Of a stretch of DNA of 12,877 nt, positions 6,507 to 12,877 are shown piece after piece. The stretch is from JAXIHJ01 sp034189755 (GTDB lineage: Bacteria > Planctomycetota > Phycisphaerae > SM23-33): contig JAXIHJ010000108.1 of assembly GCA_034189755.1 (NCBI GenBank), forward strand, positions 1 through 12,877. The letters are read 5' to 3'. The notes under the pieces were generated by a model. It did no database searches. It was not told where the DNA came from and worked only from the letters and a program-made list of their open reading frames with translations. Each line of letters opens with the position of its first letter. Position 1 is the stretch's first letter. A program made the position numbers and the translations under genes.

Positions 6507-8843
6507 ATGAAGAACATCGTCTACAGCTTGTTGCTCGTGGCTTGTGCCGCCAGTTGCGGCTGCGTGCCCGAGCAGCTCGGTGACGCCCAACTAACCGCCG
6601 CTGGCGCACAGCCGCCGGTGATTCTTCTCTCGCCCAAGGCTACGGACGCCGAGCGATGGTCGGCCAAGGAGCTGGCTGCGGCCATCGAGCAGATGGTCAG
6701 CCCGGCCGGCAGAGTGAAAATCACCACCAATTACAAGACCGTGCCGAAGGGGGCTTTTTGTTTCCTGCTGGGCGTGCTGGACCAGTCGCCCACGCTACAG
6801 GAACTCATCGACACGGGCGCCCTGTCGGTTCCCAAAGATAGGCCTAAGTTTGACGGGTTCGTTCTGAAGGCCATCAAAAAAGACGATCGCAACATCATGA
6901 TTATTGCCAGCCGCCACCCCCGAGGCGTTATGAACGGTGTCTTCCATCTGCTGGAGCGGGTCTGGGGCTGCGGTTTCTTCGAAGATGCGTTCGAGACGGT
7001 AAGGTACCCGAAATACGAAACGCTCCTCGTGCCATGGGTAGATGAGATTATCGAGCCGGCCTTCGAGCACCGCGAAGTAATCTACCTGCCCAACTACGCA
7101 AGCCCGCGATGGTCGATGCCCAGGCGCCGCCGGAACATGGATTACCTCTGCCGGCTTCGCTACAACCGGTTCCAACCCAAGTGGTACATCTGCCCCGCCG
7201 CGTTCGCAGAGGAGCTGCGCGACAGAAAACTGCTCAAAACCGACCGGCAACTCAAGGACTGCAGCTATCCGGTAAAATATTCGGCCATTTACACCGAAGA
7301 GGTAAAACTCCTGAAACACTGGCACTCGCGCGGCGGGCGGGTTACGCTCAGAAAACCCAGCGGCGGATACAACTACCTTACCGTAGCCCTTCTCAATAAA
7401 GTACGCGACGGTTTTCTCGGGTTCGGGCCGGAGCAGGCCAACCAGTATTTCAATCCCAACCTGCCGTTGATCCTCGACATCGATCTCCAAAGCAGCAAGA
7501 AGCTCAAGTCGCAAATCGGCATCAAGAGCACTGACAACTGGATTGAAATAGGCCTGCCGTCCGAGAATTCATCCTGGTCCGACGAGAAGGACCGCTTAGT
7601 GTATCTGTTGAATTACGCCAAGGCCGGCCTACAGACCCTAAAGAGCCTCGATCCCGACGGCAAGCTCGTCCTGAACAGTTGGTCGCTGCTTTTCTCGCCC
7701 TGGACCAAGGGAAACTACCGGGAATTTTTCAAGACGATTTCCGCCGGCGGCAGAGAAATCGTGATTTGCGACATAATGGCCCTGGACGGGGTGCCAACGT
7801 ACAAGGCACATAATTACTACTATGGCCATCCCTGGCTGGTCGGTGCGATTCCGCAGATAGCCACCGTGGACGAACCCCGCCTGAACATGCCATACGCGCT
7901 AAAGATGGCACAGGATTTGGTGAAGGATTCGCGGGAAAACCCCAAGAACAATCTGATTGGCTTCTGCTATCAGACCGAAGGCAGCGGCGGCATGCCCATG
8001 ACGATGGATTTCCTCCACCTTATCGCGTGGGACCCGATGGAGTGGACAATAGAGAAGTTCGTCGCCGACTATGCCGCGCGGCGTTACGGCCGTAAAAATG
8101 CCTCGGCCATGATACCGGCGCTGAACAAACTGATGGAAAGCGTCCACGGGCCTAAGACGAAATTGAATTGGGGCCGCTACTATCCGGCATCTCCGCACAA
8201 GGAGCTTCGCGTAACGGACGCCCTGAACGACTCGACGGGCGCGTACCGGGCAAGGGCGTCGCTGGTGCCGATTGTGCGCGAGGCGCTGGTCGAGGCATTG
8301 GCCGCCGCACCGGTTCTGAAGAACAACCCGTACTACGTACGCGACCTTATCGACATCGCGCGTATGTACTGCTATTTCAGCGAGGAGATATGGCTGGCGA
8401 AGGCATGGAAGGCGGTAAAAAAACGTGACGCCGCCGGAGCAAAACGGGCCGGCGACGCCATGGACGTTATCCTCGAAAGCCTGACGAGGCTGCTGGCTAC
8501 GCATCCGCGATACTGGAACAAGTCAAGGCCGTACGGCTATGAAGGCAATGACTACTACACCAACGACACCTATGAACAACTCAAACACCTCTATTCGATA
8601 CGCATCCGCGGGCAGCTTGAGTTTTTCAGGGACTTAATAGTAAAGGGGCAAAACGACTGGCCTCTCACAAAAGCAATCGCCTGGCGGAAGAAGCTTTATA
8701 AGGATACTCGCCAGGCCTATAACGACGGCCCGCCGGAATGGCGTAACATACCGAAAAGCGATCAGTTTCCGATGTCGCCCGCCCAGGCTGCCGCAAAGCT
8801 CCTGGTCGATGTTTCAAGGGTCAACAGCCTGACGGACAAATAA
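6507..8843 (+). CDS. GH89-like (NAGLU-type) glycosidase, probable lipoprotein
   Basis: The 778-residue product starts MKNIVYSLLLVACAASCGC. LVAC (C13) fits a lipobox, with C17 and C19 as alternatives, so it is probably lipid-anchored. The layout is an N-terminal alpha/beta domain (about 35-170), a barrel (about 180-520) and a helical C-terminal region (about 550-770), as in GH89. Blocks collinear with the preceding gene include GKLVLNSWSLLFSPW, EIVICDIMALDGVPTYKAH, HPWLVGAIPQIA and FCYQTEGSGG, then WDPMEWTIEKFVADYAARRYGRK. The two expected catalytic glutamates appear as E353 (GLPSENSSW) and E491 (YQTEGSGG), 138 residues apart. It lacks the extra C-terminal beta-sandwich of its neighbour. Overall identity is low, so substrate preference may differ; a related exo-alpha-hexosaminidase role is inferred. 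GAGGAG lies 7 bases before the ATG at 6507; the frame is open from a TTG at 6483, which is less likely. G+C is high like the surroundings. Confidence 0.75.
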   Translation: MKNIVYSLLLVACAASCGCVPEQLGDAQLTAAGAQPPVILLSPKATDAERWSAKELAAAIEQMVSPAGRVKITTNYKTVPKGAFCFLLGVLDQSPTLQELIDTGALSVPKDRPKFDGFVLKAIKKDDRNIMIIASRHPRGVMNGVFHLLERVWGCGFFEDAFETVRYPKYETLLVPWVDEIIEPAFEHREVIYLPNYASPRWSMPRRRRNMDYLCRLRYNRFQPKWYICPAAFAEELRDRKLLKTDRQLKDCSYPVKYSAIYTEEVKLLKHWHSRGGRVTLRKPSGGYNYLTVALLNKVRDGFLGFGPEQANQYFNPNLPLILDIDLQSSKKLKSQIGIKSTDNWIEIGLPSENSSWSDEKDRLVYLLNYAKAGLQTLKSLDPDGKLVLNSWSLLFSPWTKGNYREFFKTISAGGREIVICDIMALDGVPTYKAHNYYYGHPWLVGAIPQIATVDEPRLNMPYALKMAQDLVKDSRENPKNNLIGFCYQTEGSGGMPMTMDFLHLIAWDPMEWTIEKFVADYAARRYGRKNASAMIPALNKLMESVHGPKTKLNWGRYYPASPHKELRVTDALNDSTGAYRARASLVPIVREALVEALAAAPVLKNNPYYVRDLIDIARMYCYFSEEIWLAKAWKAVKKRDAAGAKRAGDAMDVILESLTRLLATHPRYWNKSRPYGYEGNDYYTNDTYEQLKHLYSIRIRGQLEFFRDLIVKGQNDWPLTKAIAWRKKLYKDTRQAYNDGPPEWRNIPKSDQFPMSPAQAAAKLLVDVSRVNSLTDK

Positions 8844-8859
8844 GCGCCACGCCGCCGGA

Positions 8860-8878
8860 GCGGTTGACGATTAACCGC
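8860..8878. terminator. Small hairpin between convergent genes
   Basis: GCGGTT (8860-8865) and AACCGC (8873-8878) form a 6-bp stem with a 7-base loop in the 27-bp gap between convergent genes, overlapping the stop codon of the glycosyltransferase. No T-run is present on either strand. It might act as a bidirectional transcription end, but the evidence is structural only. Confidence 0.3.
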
Positions 8879-9623
8879 GGAGCGAGAGCTTTTCCTTAAA
8901 AACCTCCGCCGCAAAAAGTGGCAGGGCAAGTTGCCTGCGCCACCTTTTAGGCTCCTTCAGCAAACGATACAGAAACTCCGTACCCGTCCTGCGAAACAGG
9001 CCAGGCGCCCACATCGCCTTGCCGCTGACGACGTCAAAGGCGCCCCCGACACCCATGCAGAATGGAACAGCCAGCGCATCTCTATGTTCGATAATCCAGG
9101 CTTCCTGCCTGGGCGAGCCCATGGCCACAAACAGTATCTCCGGCCTGGCGAGGTTAATCTCGTTCACCACGGCGGCGGAATCCTCAAAGTATCCGTTAAG
9201 CCGCCCGACGATTCGCAGGCCCGGATATCTTTCAAGCAGGTTTCGACAGGCCAGCTCGTTCGACTCCTGCGACGCACCGAGCAGGAAAATGTTCCATTTT
9301 CTTACAGACGCCTCGGCGACCAGATCGAAAAACAATTGGATACCGGTGCAGCGGACGATACGCCGCCTGCAAAGGACTCTGGCGGCAAGGGCGACTCCGA
9401 CGCCGTCGCAGATACGGATATCGGCGCGTCCAAGCAGGCCGGCTGCTTCTTCGCTGCGCCCGGCCCGGTAGACCTTCTCCGGATTAATCGCCAGGCAGAA
9501 GGTTTTGACGCCGGCTGCGATCCGCTCGGCGATGCAATCGACCGCATGACGATAAGATTCAAAGGGGTGGACCGATACCCCCATGATCGACAGCGGCTCT
9601 GGTAGTGCATTAGTATCAGGCAT
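8871..9623 (-). CDS. WecG/TagA/CpsF-family glycosyltransferase
   Basis: The 250-residue product has the usual length of this family, which transfers N-acetylmannosamine(-uronate) or related sugars onto lipid-linked intermediates at the inner membrane face (GT26). Family blocks appear in order: FCLAINPEKV (N48-P-E), ICDGVGVALA with the aspartate thought to be catalytic (D73), NIFLLGASQ, ILFVAMGSPRQEAWI, and GVGGAFDVVSGKAMWAPGLFRRTGTEFLYRLLKEPKRWRRQ at the C-terminus. No signal peptide or membrane helix is seen. The frame is open much further upstream (to 9947) but that part overlaps the lyase gene. I chose the ATG at 9623 because it lies 5 bases after the lyase stop and is preceded by AGGA, giving a normal family N-terminus. 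It is the last gene of the minus-strand operon and probably works in making an exopolysaccharide or surface glycan. Confidence 0.92.
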   Translation of the reverse strand: MPDTNALPEPLSIMGVSVHPFESYRHAVDCIAERIAAGVKTFCLAINPEKVYRAGRSEEAAGLLGRADIRICDGVGVALAARVLCRRRIVRCTGIQLFFDLVAEASVRKWNIFLLGASQESNELACRNLLERYPGLRIVGRLNGYFEDSAAVVNEINLARPEILFVAMGSPRQEAWIIEHRDALAVPFCMGVGGAFDVVSGKAMWAPGLFRRTGTEFLYRLLKEPKRWRRQLALPLFAAEVFKEKLSLRG

Positions 9624-9628
9624 TTGCT

Positions 9629-11632
9629 TCAGTCCTGTTGCCGCCGGTAGCCGTCGGCAATCTCCCAACGGATTCTTGTTATGCAACGGCCCTCGGCGTG
9701 GGGCGTGCGGATGCGTATTCCGGATGTCCTGCACTTGTGATACAGCCTTTGTGAACACCATGCCTGTTGCTCTTCGATGTCGCCCCCTTCGGTGCAAAGG
9801 GTGATGCTTGCTCCTTCGCCGTCGGCTATGAGCCGGTCGCCTTCGCGTCTGAGGCCGATTCCCGGCGCCAGGCAAAATCGAAGAACCGGCGCCGTGCGTC
9901 CTCGCCAGGAATCTTCGATAACTATTGTGCTTTCGCGCGGCGACCAACGAATGGTGCGTTCATGAATTTCGCCGCTGCACCAGACGACCCGACCCTTGGC
10001 GCATGCGGCGTCGCCCTGCCGGCTGAATTGCAGCCGCTCAACCGAGGGCTTGCCGCCCCACAGGAACGGCCCCTTATACTCGGCCTGGCTTTGCTCGCCG
10101 AAACAAAGCGTATTGTGCTGCGCCGTCGCCTTGAAGTAAGGCCGCCATCGCTCGTCGGCGTAGTTGAACGTTCCCGGATCAATCAGAAACGGCTTGCCTG
10201 CGACGTGGAGCGTCAGGCTCAAGGCGTCGGCGTGCCCGTGTGCCGCCAGAGGCTCCAGGCCGAGCGGCCCGCAATCAAACAGCAGAACCGCCTCGTCCCT
10301 GTCCGTGTCGCCGGAGCGGAAAACATAATATCCGCCGTCATCGAACGCCCGCGTCTGCCGCAGCGGCGGGCCGGACCTCAGGGGCCAAAGGCTGCGTCGC
10401 AGCTTCTGGCCCTGCGCACCAAAAAGCCACAAGCTCTTTTCGCCAAGGCTATTATCGGCCAACGCCTGAAAATCACGCCTCATAAAGGCCGTCAAAGCCG
10501 TATCCAGCAACGACTGCGCCCGCGACCCGCCGCGGGCATCGAGCCTTATTGCAAAGCCGTCGTCTCCGTCTCCGACGTTCGGCGTGTTGCCGTTGCAATC
10601 GCTGACGCAGGCGATAAACTCGGCCATCTTCTCAAGCCGGTCCCAGTAGCGCCTGGGGAACGCCTCGCCGTTGGCCCGGCCCAGCACAGCCGGAAGCAGC
10701 AGCAGATCGAACACAAAAAACTGATATCCCAGCGCCTGCTCCCTGTTGACGCCGTCGGGCGAGTTTTGGCGGAGGCACTCGCGTATCAGTATCTGCCTTG
10801 CCCGCTGCCACCAGCGGTCGGCGCATTTCAGTTCCGGCCAGTACGCCGCAGCAACGTAGGCGCCGGAGGCCTGGCCTATAAGATGATTGTTGGCCGAGCT
10901 GTGTAACGAGTAATTCCTGTCTATGAACGCCAGTTGCTGATGAACGCTCCGGCTAAGCAGTTGCACAAACCCGTCCGTCATGCCACGCCAGCGCCGAATC
11001 AGCTCAAAGGTCCACGCCCAACTAATCAGCCGCAGCGCCGCCTCCAGCGGGCAGGTCCAGTTTATTCCGCGCATGTGCGGGCACTGATCTATCCAGTCGG
11101 TTATCTGGCGGGCCGCTTCGCCGGCGTATCGCTCGTCGCCGCTCAGCACGTAAGCCTGGCCCAGGCGCACCAGGTGCTGATGGCGGTTTAATTCCCAGAC
11201 GTACTTCACGTCGCCGACGACGGCCTTATCCCGATAGTCCAGCCGGGGCGCGTAGACCAGCGGAATCGACTTGCGGTTGCGGTAGTCGTAGTTCCAGTCT
11301 ATCCGGTCGCCGAGCGGCTCGTTTGCGAACCGGAAAAACTCAAAACGATGGGCGAGCAGGTTGTCGGCCTCTTCGATGCAGCCTTTTAGCTGCCGGGGCG
11401 TAACATCCTCCGGCCGAAGTCTAGCCGGGTCATGCCCGAGCAGTGCCCTGCGATTGCGAAAGTACTCGGCGGTGCACGGGCCCGACCAGACATTACCGAC
11501 TGACAGCCACTTGGCTGGCGTCCACGGGCGGAAGCGCCCGACAAGCGTCCGGCCCAGCCGACGGCATCGATGAAGCACCTCCGGCGCAGATACGTGGGAA
11601 ACCCGTCGATAGTACCAAGCCAACGACTGCAT
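9629..11632 (-). CDS. Heparinase II/III-family polysaccharide lyase-like protein
   Basis: The 667-residue product has an alpha-helical toroid (about 75-400) followed by the beta-rich heparinase II/III C-terminal domain (about 425-640). Visible signatures are SLHSSANNHLIGQASGAY (N248/N249), the tyrosine of EQALGYQFF (Y303), and AAHGHADALSLTLHVAGKPF (H465, H467), then LIDPGTFNY and AQHNTL. These fit the Asn, Tyr and His residues used by heparin and alginate lyases of this fold. Such lyases cleave uronate-containing chains by beta-elimination, and copies inside exopolysaccharide clusters may trim or release polymer. No clear signal peptide is seen at the N-terminus (MQSLAWYYRRVSHVS), unlike secreted heparinases. 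That suggests a cytoplasmic or unconventional location, or a start lying elsewhere. The ribosome-binding site is weak. It is 40 bases behind the oxidoreductase and 5 bases before the glycosyltransferase, consistent with one operon. True substrate unknown. Confidence 0.88.
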   Translation of the reverse strand: MQSLAWYYRRVSHVSAPEVLHRCRRLGRTLVGRFRPWTPAKWLSVGNVWSGPCTAEYFRNRRALLGHDPARLRPEDVTPRQLKGCIEEADNLLAHRFEFFRFANEPLGDRIDWNYDYRNRKSIPLVYAPRLDYRDKAVVGDVKYVWELNRHQHLVRLGQAYVLSGDERYAGEAARQITDWIDQCPHMRGINWTCPLEAALRLISWAWTFELIRRWRGMTDGFVQLLSRSVHQQLAFIDRNYSLHSSANNHLIGQASGAYVAAAYWPELKCADRWWQRARQILIRECLRQNSPDGVNREQALGYQFFVFDLLLLPAVLGRANGEAFPRRYWDRLEKMAEFIACVSDCNGNTPNVGDGDDGFAIRLDARGGSRAQSLLDTALTAFMRRDFQALADNSLGEKSLWLFGAQGQKLRRSLWPLRSGPPLRQTRAFDDGGYYVFRSGDTDRDEAVLLFDCGPLGLEPLAAHGHADALSLTLHVAGKPFLIDPGTFNYADERWRPYFKATAQHNTLCFGEQSQAEYKGPFLWGGKPSVERLQFSRQGDAACAKGRVVWCSGEIHERTIRWSPRESTIVIEDSWRGRTAPVLRFCLAPGIGLRREGDRLIADGEGASITLCTEGGDIEEQQAWCSQRLYHKCRTSGIRIRTPHAEGRCITRIRWEIADGYRRQQD

Positions 11633-11672
11633 ACGAGAATCTTTCTGACTTTGAGGGTTTAGACCGGCGGCG

Positions 11673-12877
11673 TCAAATTCGCTGCGCGGCGCCGGTTTTG
11701 AGGGCTTGGGCGGCGCAGAACGTCGCGCGCGTCGTAGCCAGCATCGATTCCAGCGGAATCGGCATCGGCTCGCCGTTCGAAACGGCGTCGCAAAAAGCCT
11801 TCAATTGGGCCTGCTGGCCCTTGTCCTGGGCGCCGGCGCCGAGCTTTTTTTTCCTCGTGCCGTAAAGGGTTGCCCGTCGAAAATCGTCCAGCACCGCGGT
11901 CTGCCCGCCGCGATGCACCTCGATGTACTCCTTGGCCAGCCGGCCGGAGCCTGATGTGACGTACGCAATGGTCGCCACAGAGCCGTTTGGATACCGCAGG
12001 AGCAGCGAGAGGTTATCGGCGTCATCTGCGGCACCGGCCGCCTGGACCTCGGCCGGGTTCTCGCCCACGAAGAAACCGGCCAAATCGATAAAATGGCAGC
12101 CTTCCCCGATAAGTCGGCCGCCGGAAATCTCTGGATCGCCGACCCAGCTGCCTGCGGCAACCTTGCCGGCGTTGACGCGAATAAGCACCCGGCACGGCCC
12201 GCCGAGCGGCGCAATCGCTTCAGCTACACGGCCGCTCAGCGGCGCGAAGCGACGATTAAAGCCCACCTGAAGCCGGTCGTTGCCCGTCTGCCGAATCGCA
12301 GAACGTATCTGCTCCAACTGCCCGGCGTCTATCGCCAGCGGCTTCTCGGCGAAGACGGCCTTGCCGGCGCGCAGCGACTGGCAGATCAACGCAGCATGCG
12401 AGTTATGCGGCGTGGCGATTATGACTGTGTTGATTTCGTCGTCCTGAAATGCCCTCAGGCAGTCCGTGGCGGCCTGCTCGAACCCCAGCCGCAACGCAAC
12501 GGACTTGGCCGAGGCGCCGCTTGTGGTTACGACGGTCTTCAGGCGGACCATTTCCAGCCTGCTTAAGACCGGAAGCAGCTTGGTATTGGCATAGTTGCCG
12601 GCGCCGATGCAGCCTATGACAATTTCCGACCGCTTGCCCGCCGGACGAACCGTTACCACGCGGTCGTCGGGTGTAATCTCGGTTTCATCTGCCCGTGGGT
12701 ACTCAAAAAGTATTCCCACACCGGCCCGGCCGCTGCGAAGCTTATCATAGGCATCCGGCGCGTCGGCGAACGGCACGGGCTGGCCCACGATGGCCGGCAG
12801 GTCGATTTTGCCCTTGGCCAGCAGCTCCAGAAACGCCGACATGTTCCGCTGCTCGGTCCACTTGACGTAGCCGGGCG
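11673..12877 (-). CDS. Bi-domain oxidoreductase: dehydrogenase tail fused to Gfo/Idh/MocA domain (partial)
   Basis: Read on the minus strand, the frame is open from the window edge to the stop at 11673, with the N-terminus outside. The visible start PGYVKWTEQRNMSAFLELLAKGKID, followed by AYDKLRSGRAGVGILFEY, is the end of a zinc-type alcohol dehydrogenase (MDR) domain. After a short linker a complete Gfo/Idh/MocA domain begins with the Rossmann motif IGCIGAGNYANTKLLPVL. It contains ATPHNSHA, the typical AEKPLAID and GEGCHFIDL. This fusion is known as the bi-domain-containing oxidoreductase and is commonly beside heparinase-like and glycosyltransferase genes in surface polysaccharide loci, where it probably makes or modifies a nucleotide-sugar-derived precursor using NAD(P). 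The ATG at 12842 is an internal methionine, not the start, because family sequence continues upstream of it. First visible gene of the three-gene minus-strand operon. Confidence 0.9.
   Translation of the reverse strand, partial: PGYVKWTEQRNMSAFLELLAKGKIDLPAIVGQPVPFADAPDAYDKLRSGRAGVGILFEYPRADETEITPDDRVVTVRPAGKRSEIVIGCIGAGNYANTKLLPVLSRLEMVRLKTVVTTSGASAKSVALRLGFEQAATDCLRAFQDDEINTVIIATPHNSHAALICQSLRAGKAVFAEKPLAIDAGQLEQIRSAIRQTGNDRLQVGFNRRFAPLSGRVAEAIAPLGGPCRVLIRVNAGKVAAGSWVGDPEISGGRLIGEGCHFIDLAGFFVGENPAEVQAAGAADDADNLSLLLRYPNGSVATIAYVTSGSGRLAKEYIEVHRGGQTAVLDDFRRATLYGTRKKKLGAGAQDKGQQAQLKAFCDAVSNGEPMPIPLESMLATTRATFCAAQALKTGAAQRI

Noticed and set aside
7899..8504. 201-residue minus-strand open frame
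   Set aside because: It is a shadow of the second GH89-like gene, which retains conserved blocks throughout this interval.
9624..9947. N-terminal extension of the glycosyltransferase frame
   Set aside because: It overlaps the 3' end of the lyase gene in another frame, reads as low-complexity Arg-rich sequence, and the ATG at 9623 gives a normal family start.
9767..10906. 379-residue plus-strand open frame
   Set aside because: It is antisense to the heparinase-family gene in a GC-rich region where long shadow frames are expected. It shows no motif, and the lyase on the other strand is convincing.
1..12877. CRISPR array, tRNA, rRNA, insertion sequence or integrase
   Set aside because: No regularly spaced direct repeats, no cloverleaf or ribosomal RNA sequence, and no transposase or recombinase protein was recognised on either strand.

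Overview
The window looks like a chromosomal segment of a planctomycete-type bacterium (Phycisphaerae or a related PVC lineage). This is inferred from the mix of genes: a PEP-CTERM surface protein, a pseudopilin-like protein with the N-terminal prepilin methylation motif, a ThuA-domain protein, large secreted glycosidase-like proteins and a heparinase-type lyase. A nested palindromic element of a kind I recall from planctomycete genomes is also present. No rRNA or tRNA gene, CRISPR array, transposase or phage gene was seen.

Left part (1-3186): a ThuA-domain protein, cut by the window edge, is divergent from a LacI-family regulator. Two nearly identical 14-bp palindromes with an AGCGCT core lie in the 329 bp between them. 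One lies in the presumed promoter of the ThuA gene. The other lies just downstream of a consensus-like sigma70 promoter for the regulator. This suggests one regulator controlling both directions, including itself. Downstream on the same strand come a C-type-lectin-like protein with a PEP-CTERM sorting tail and a pseudopilin-like secreted protein.

Middle (3187-8843): after a 240-bp gap holding the nested palindromes come two large exported proteins. Both show the three-part layout of family GH89 (alpha-N-acetylglucosaminidase, NAGLU-like), with both expected catalytic glutamates in place. The first (967 residues plus stop region, AT-rich, Sec-secreted, extra C-terminal beta-sandwich) differs strongly in base composition from the rest of the window. 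The second (778 residues, GC-rich, probable lipoprotein) matches its surroundings. They look like anciently diverged homologues with separate histories rather than a recent duplication.

Right part (8871-12877, minus strand): three tightly spaced genes form a probable exopolysaccharide operon. In transcription order they are a bi-domain dehydrogenase/Gfo-Idh-MocA oxidoreductase (cut by the window edge), a heparinase II/III-family lyase, and a WecG/TagA/CpsF glycosyltransferase. They converge on the GH89-like genes.

Taken together, the left and middle parts read as a regulated surface and secreted glycan-handling region next to a polysaccharide assembly operon. The link between the regulator and the glycosidase-like genes is inference only: no matching operator was found upstream of those genes.
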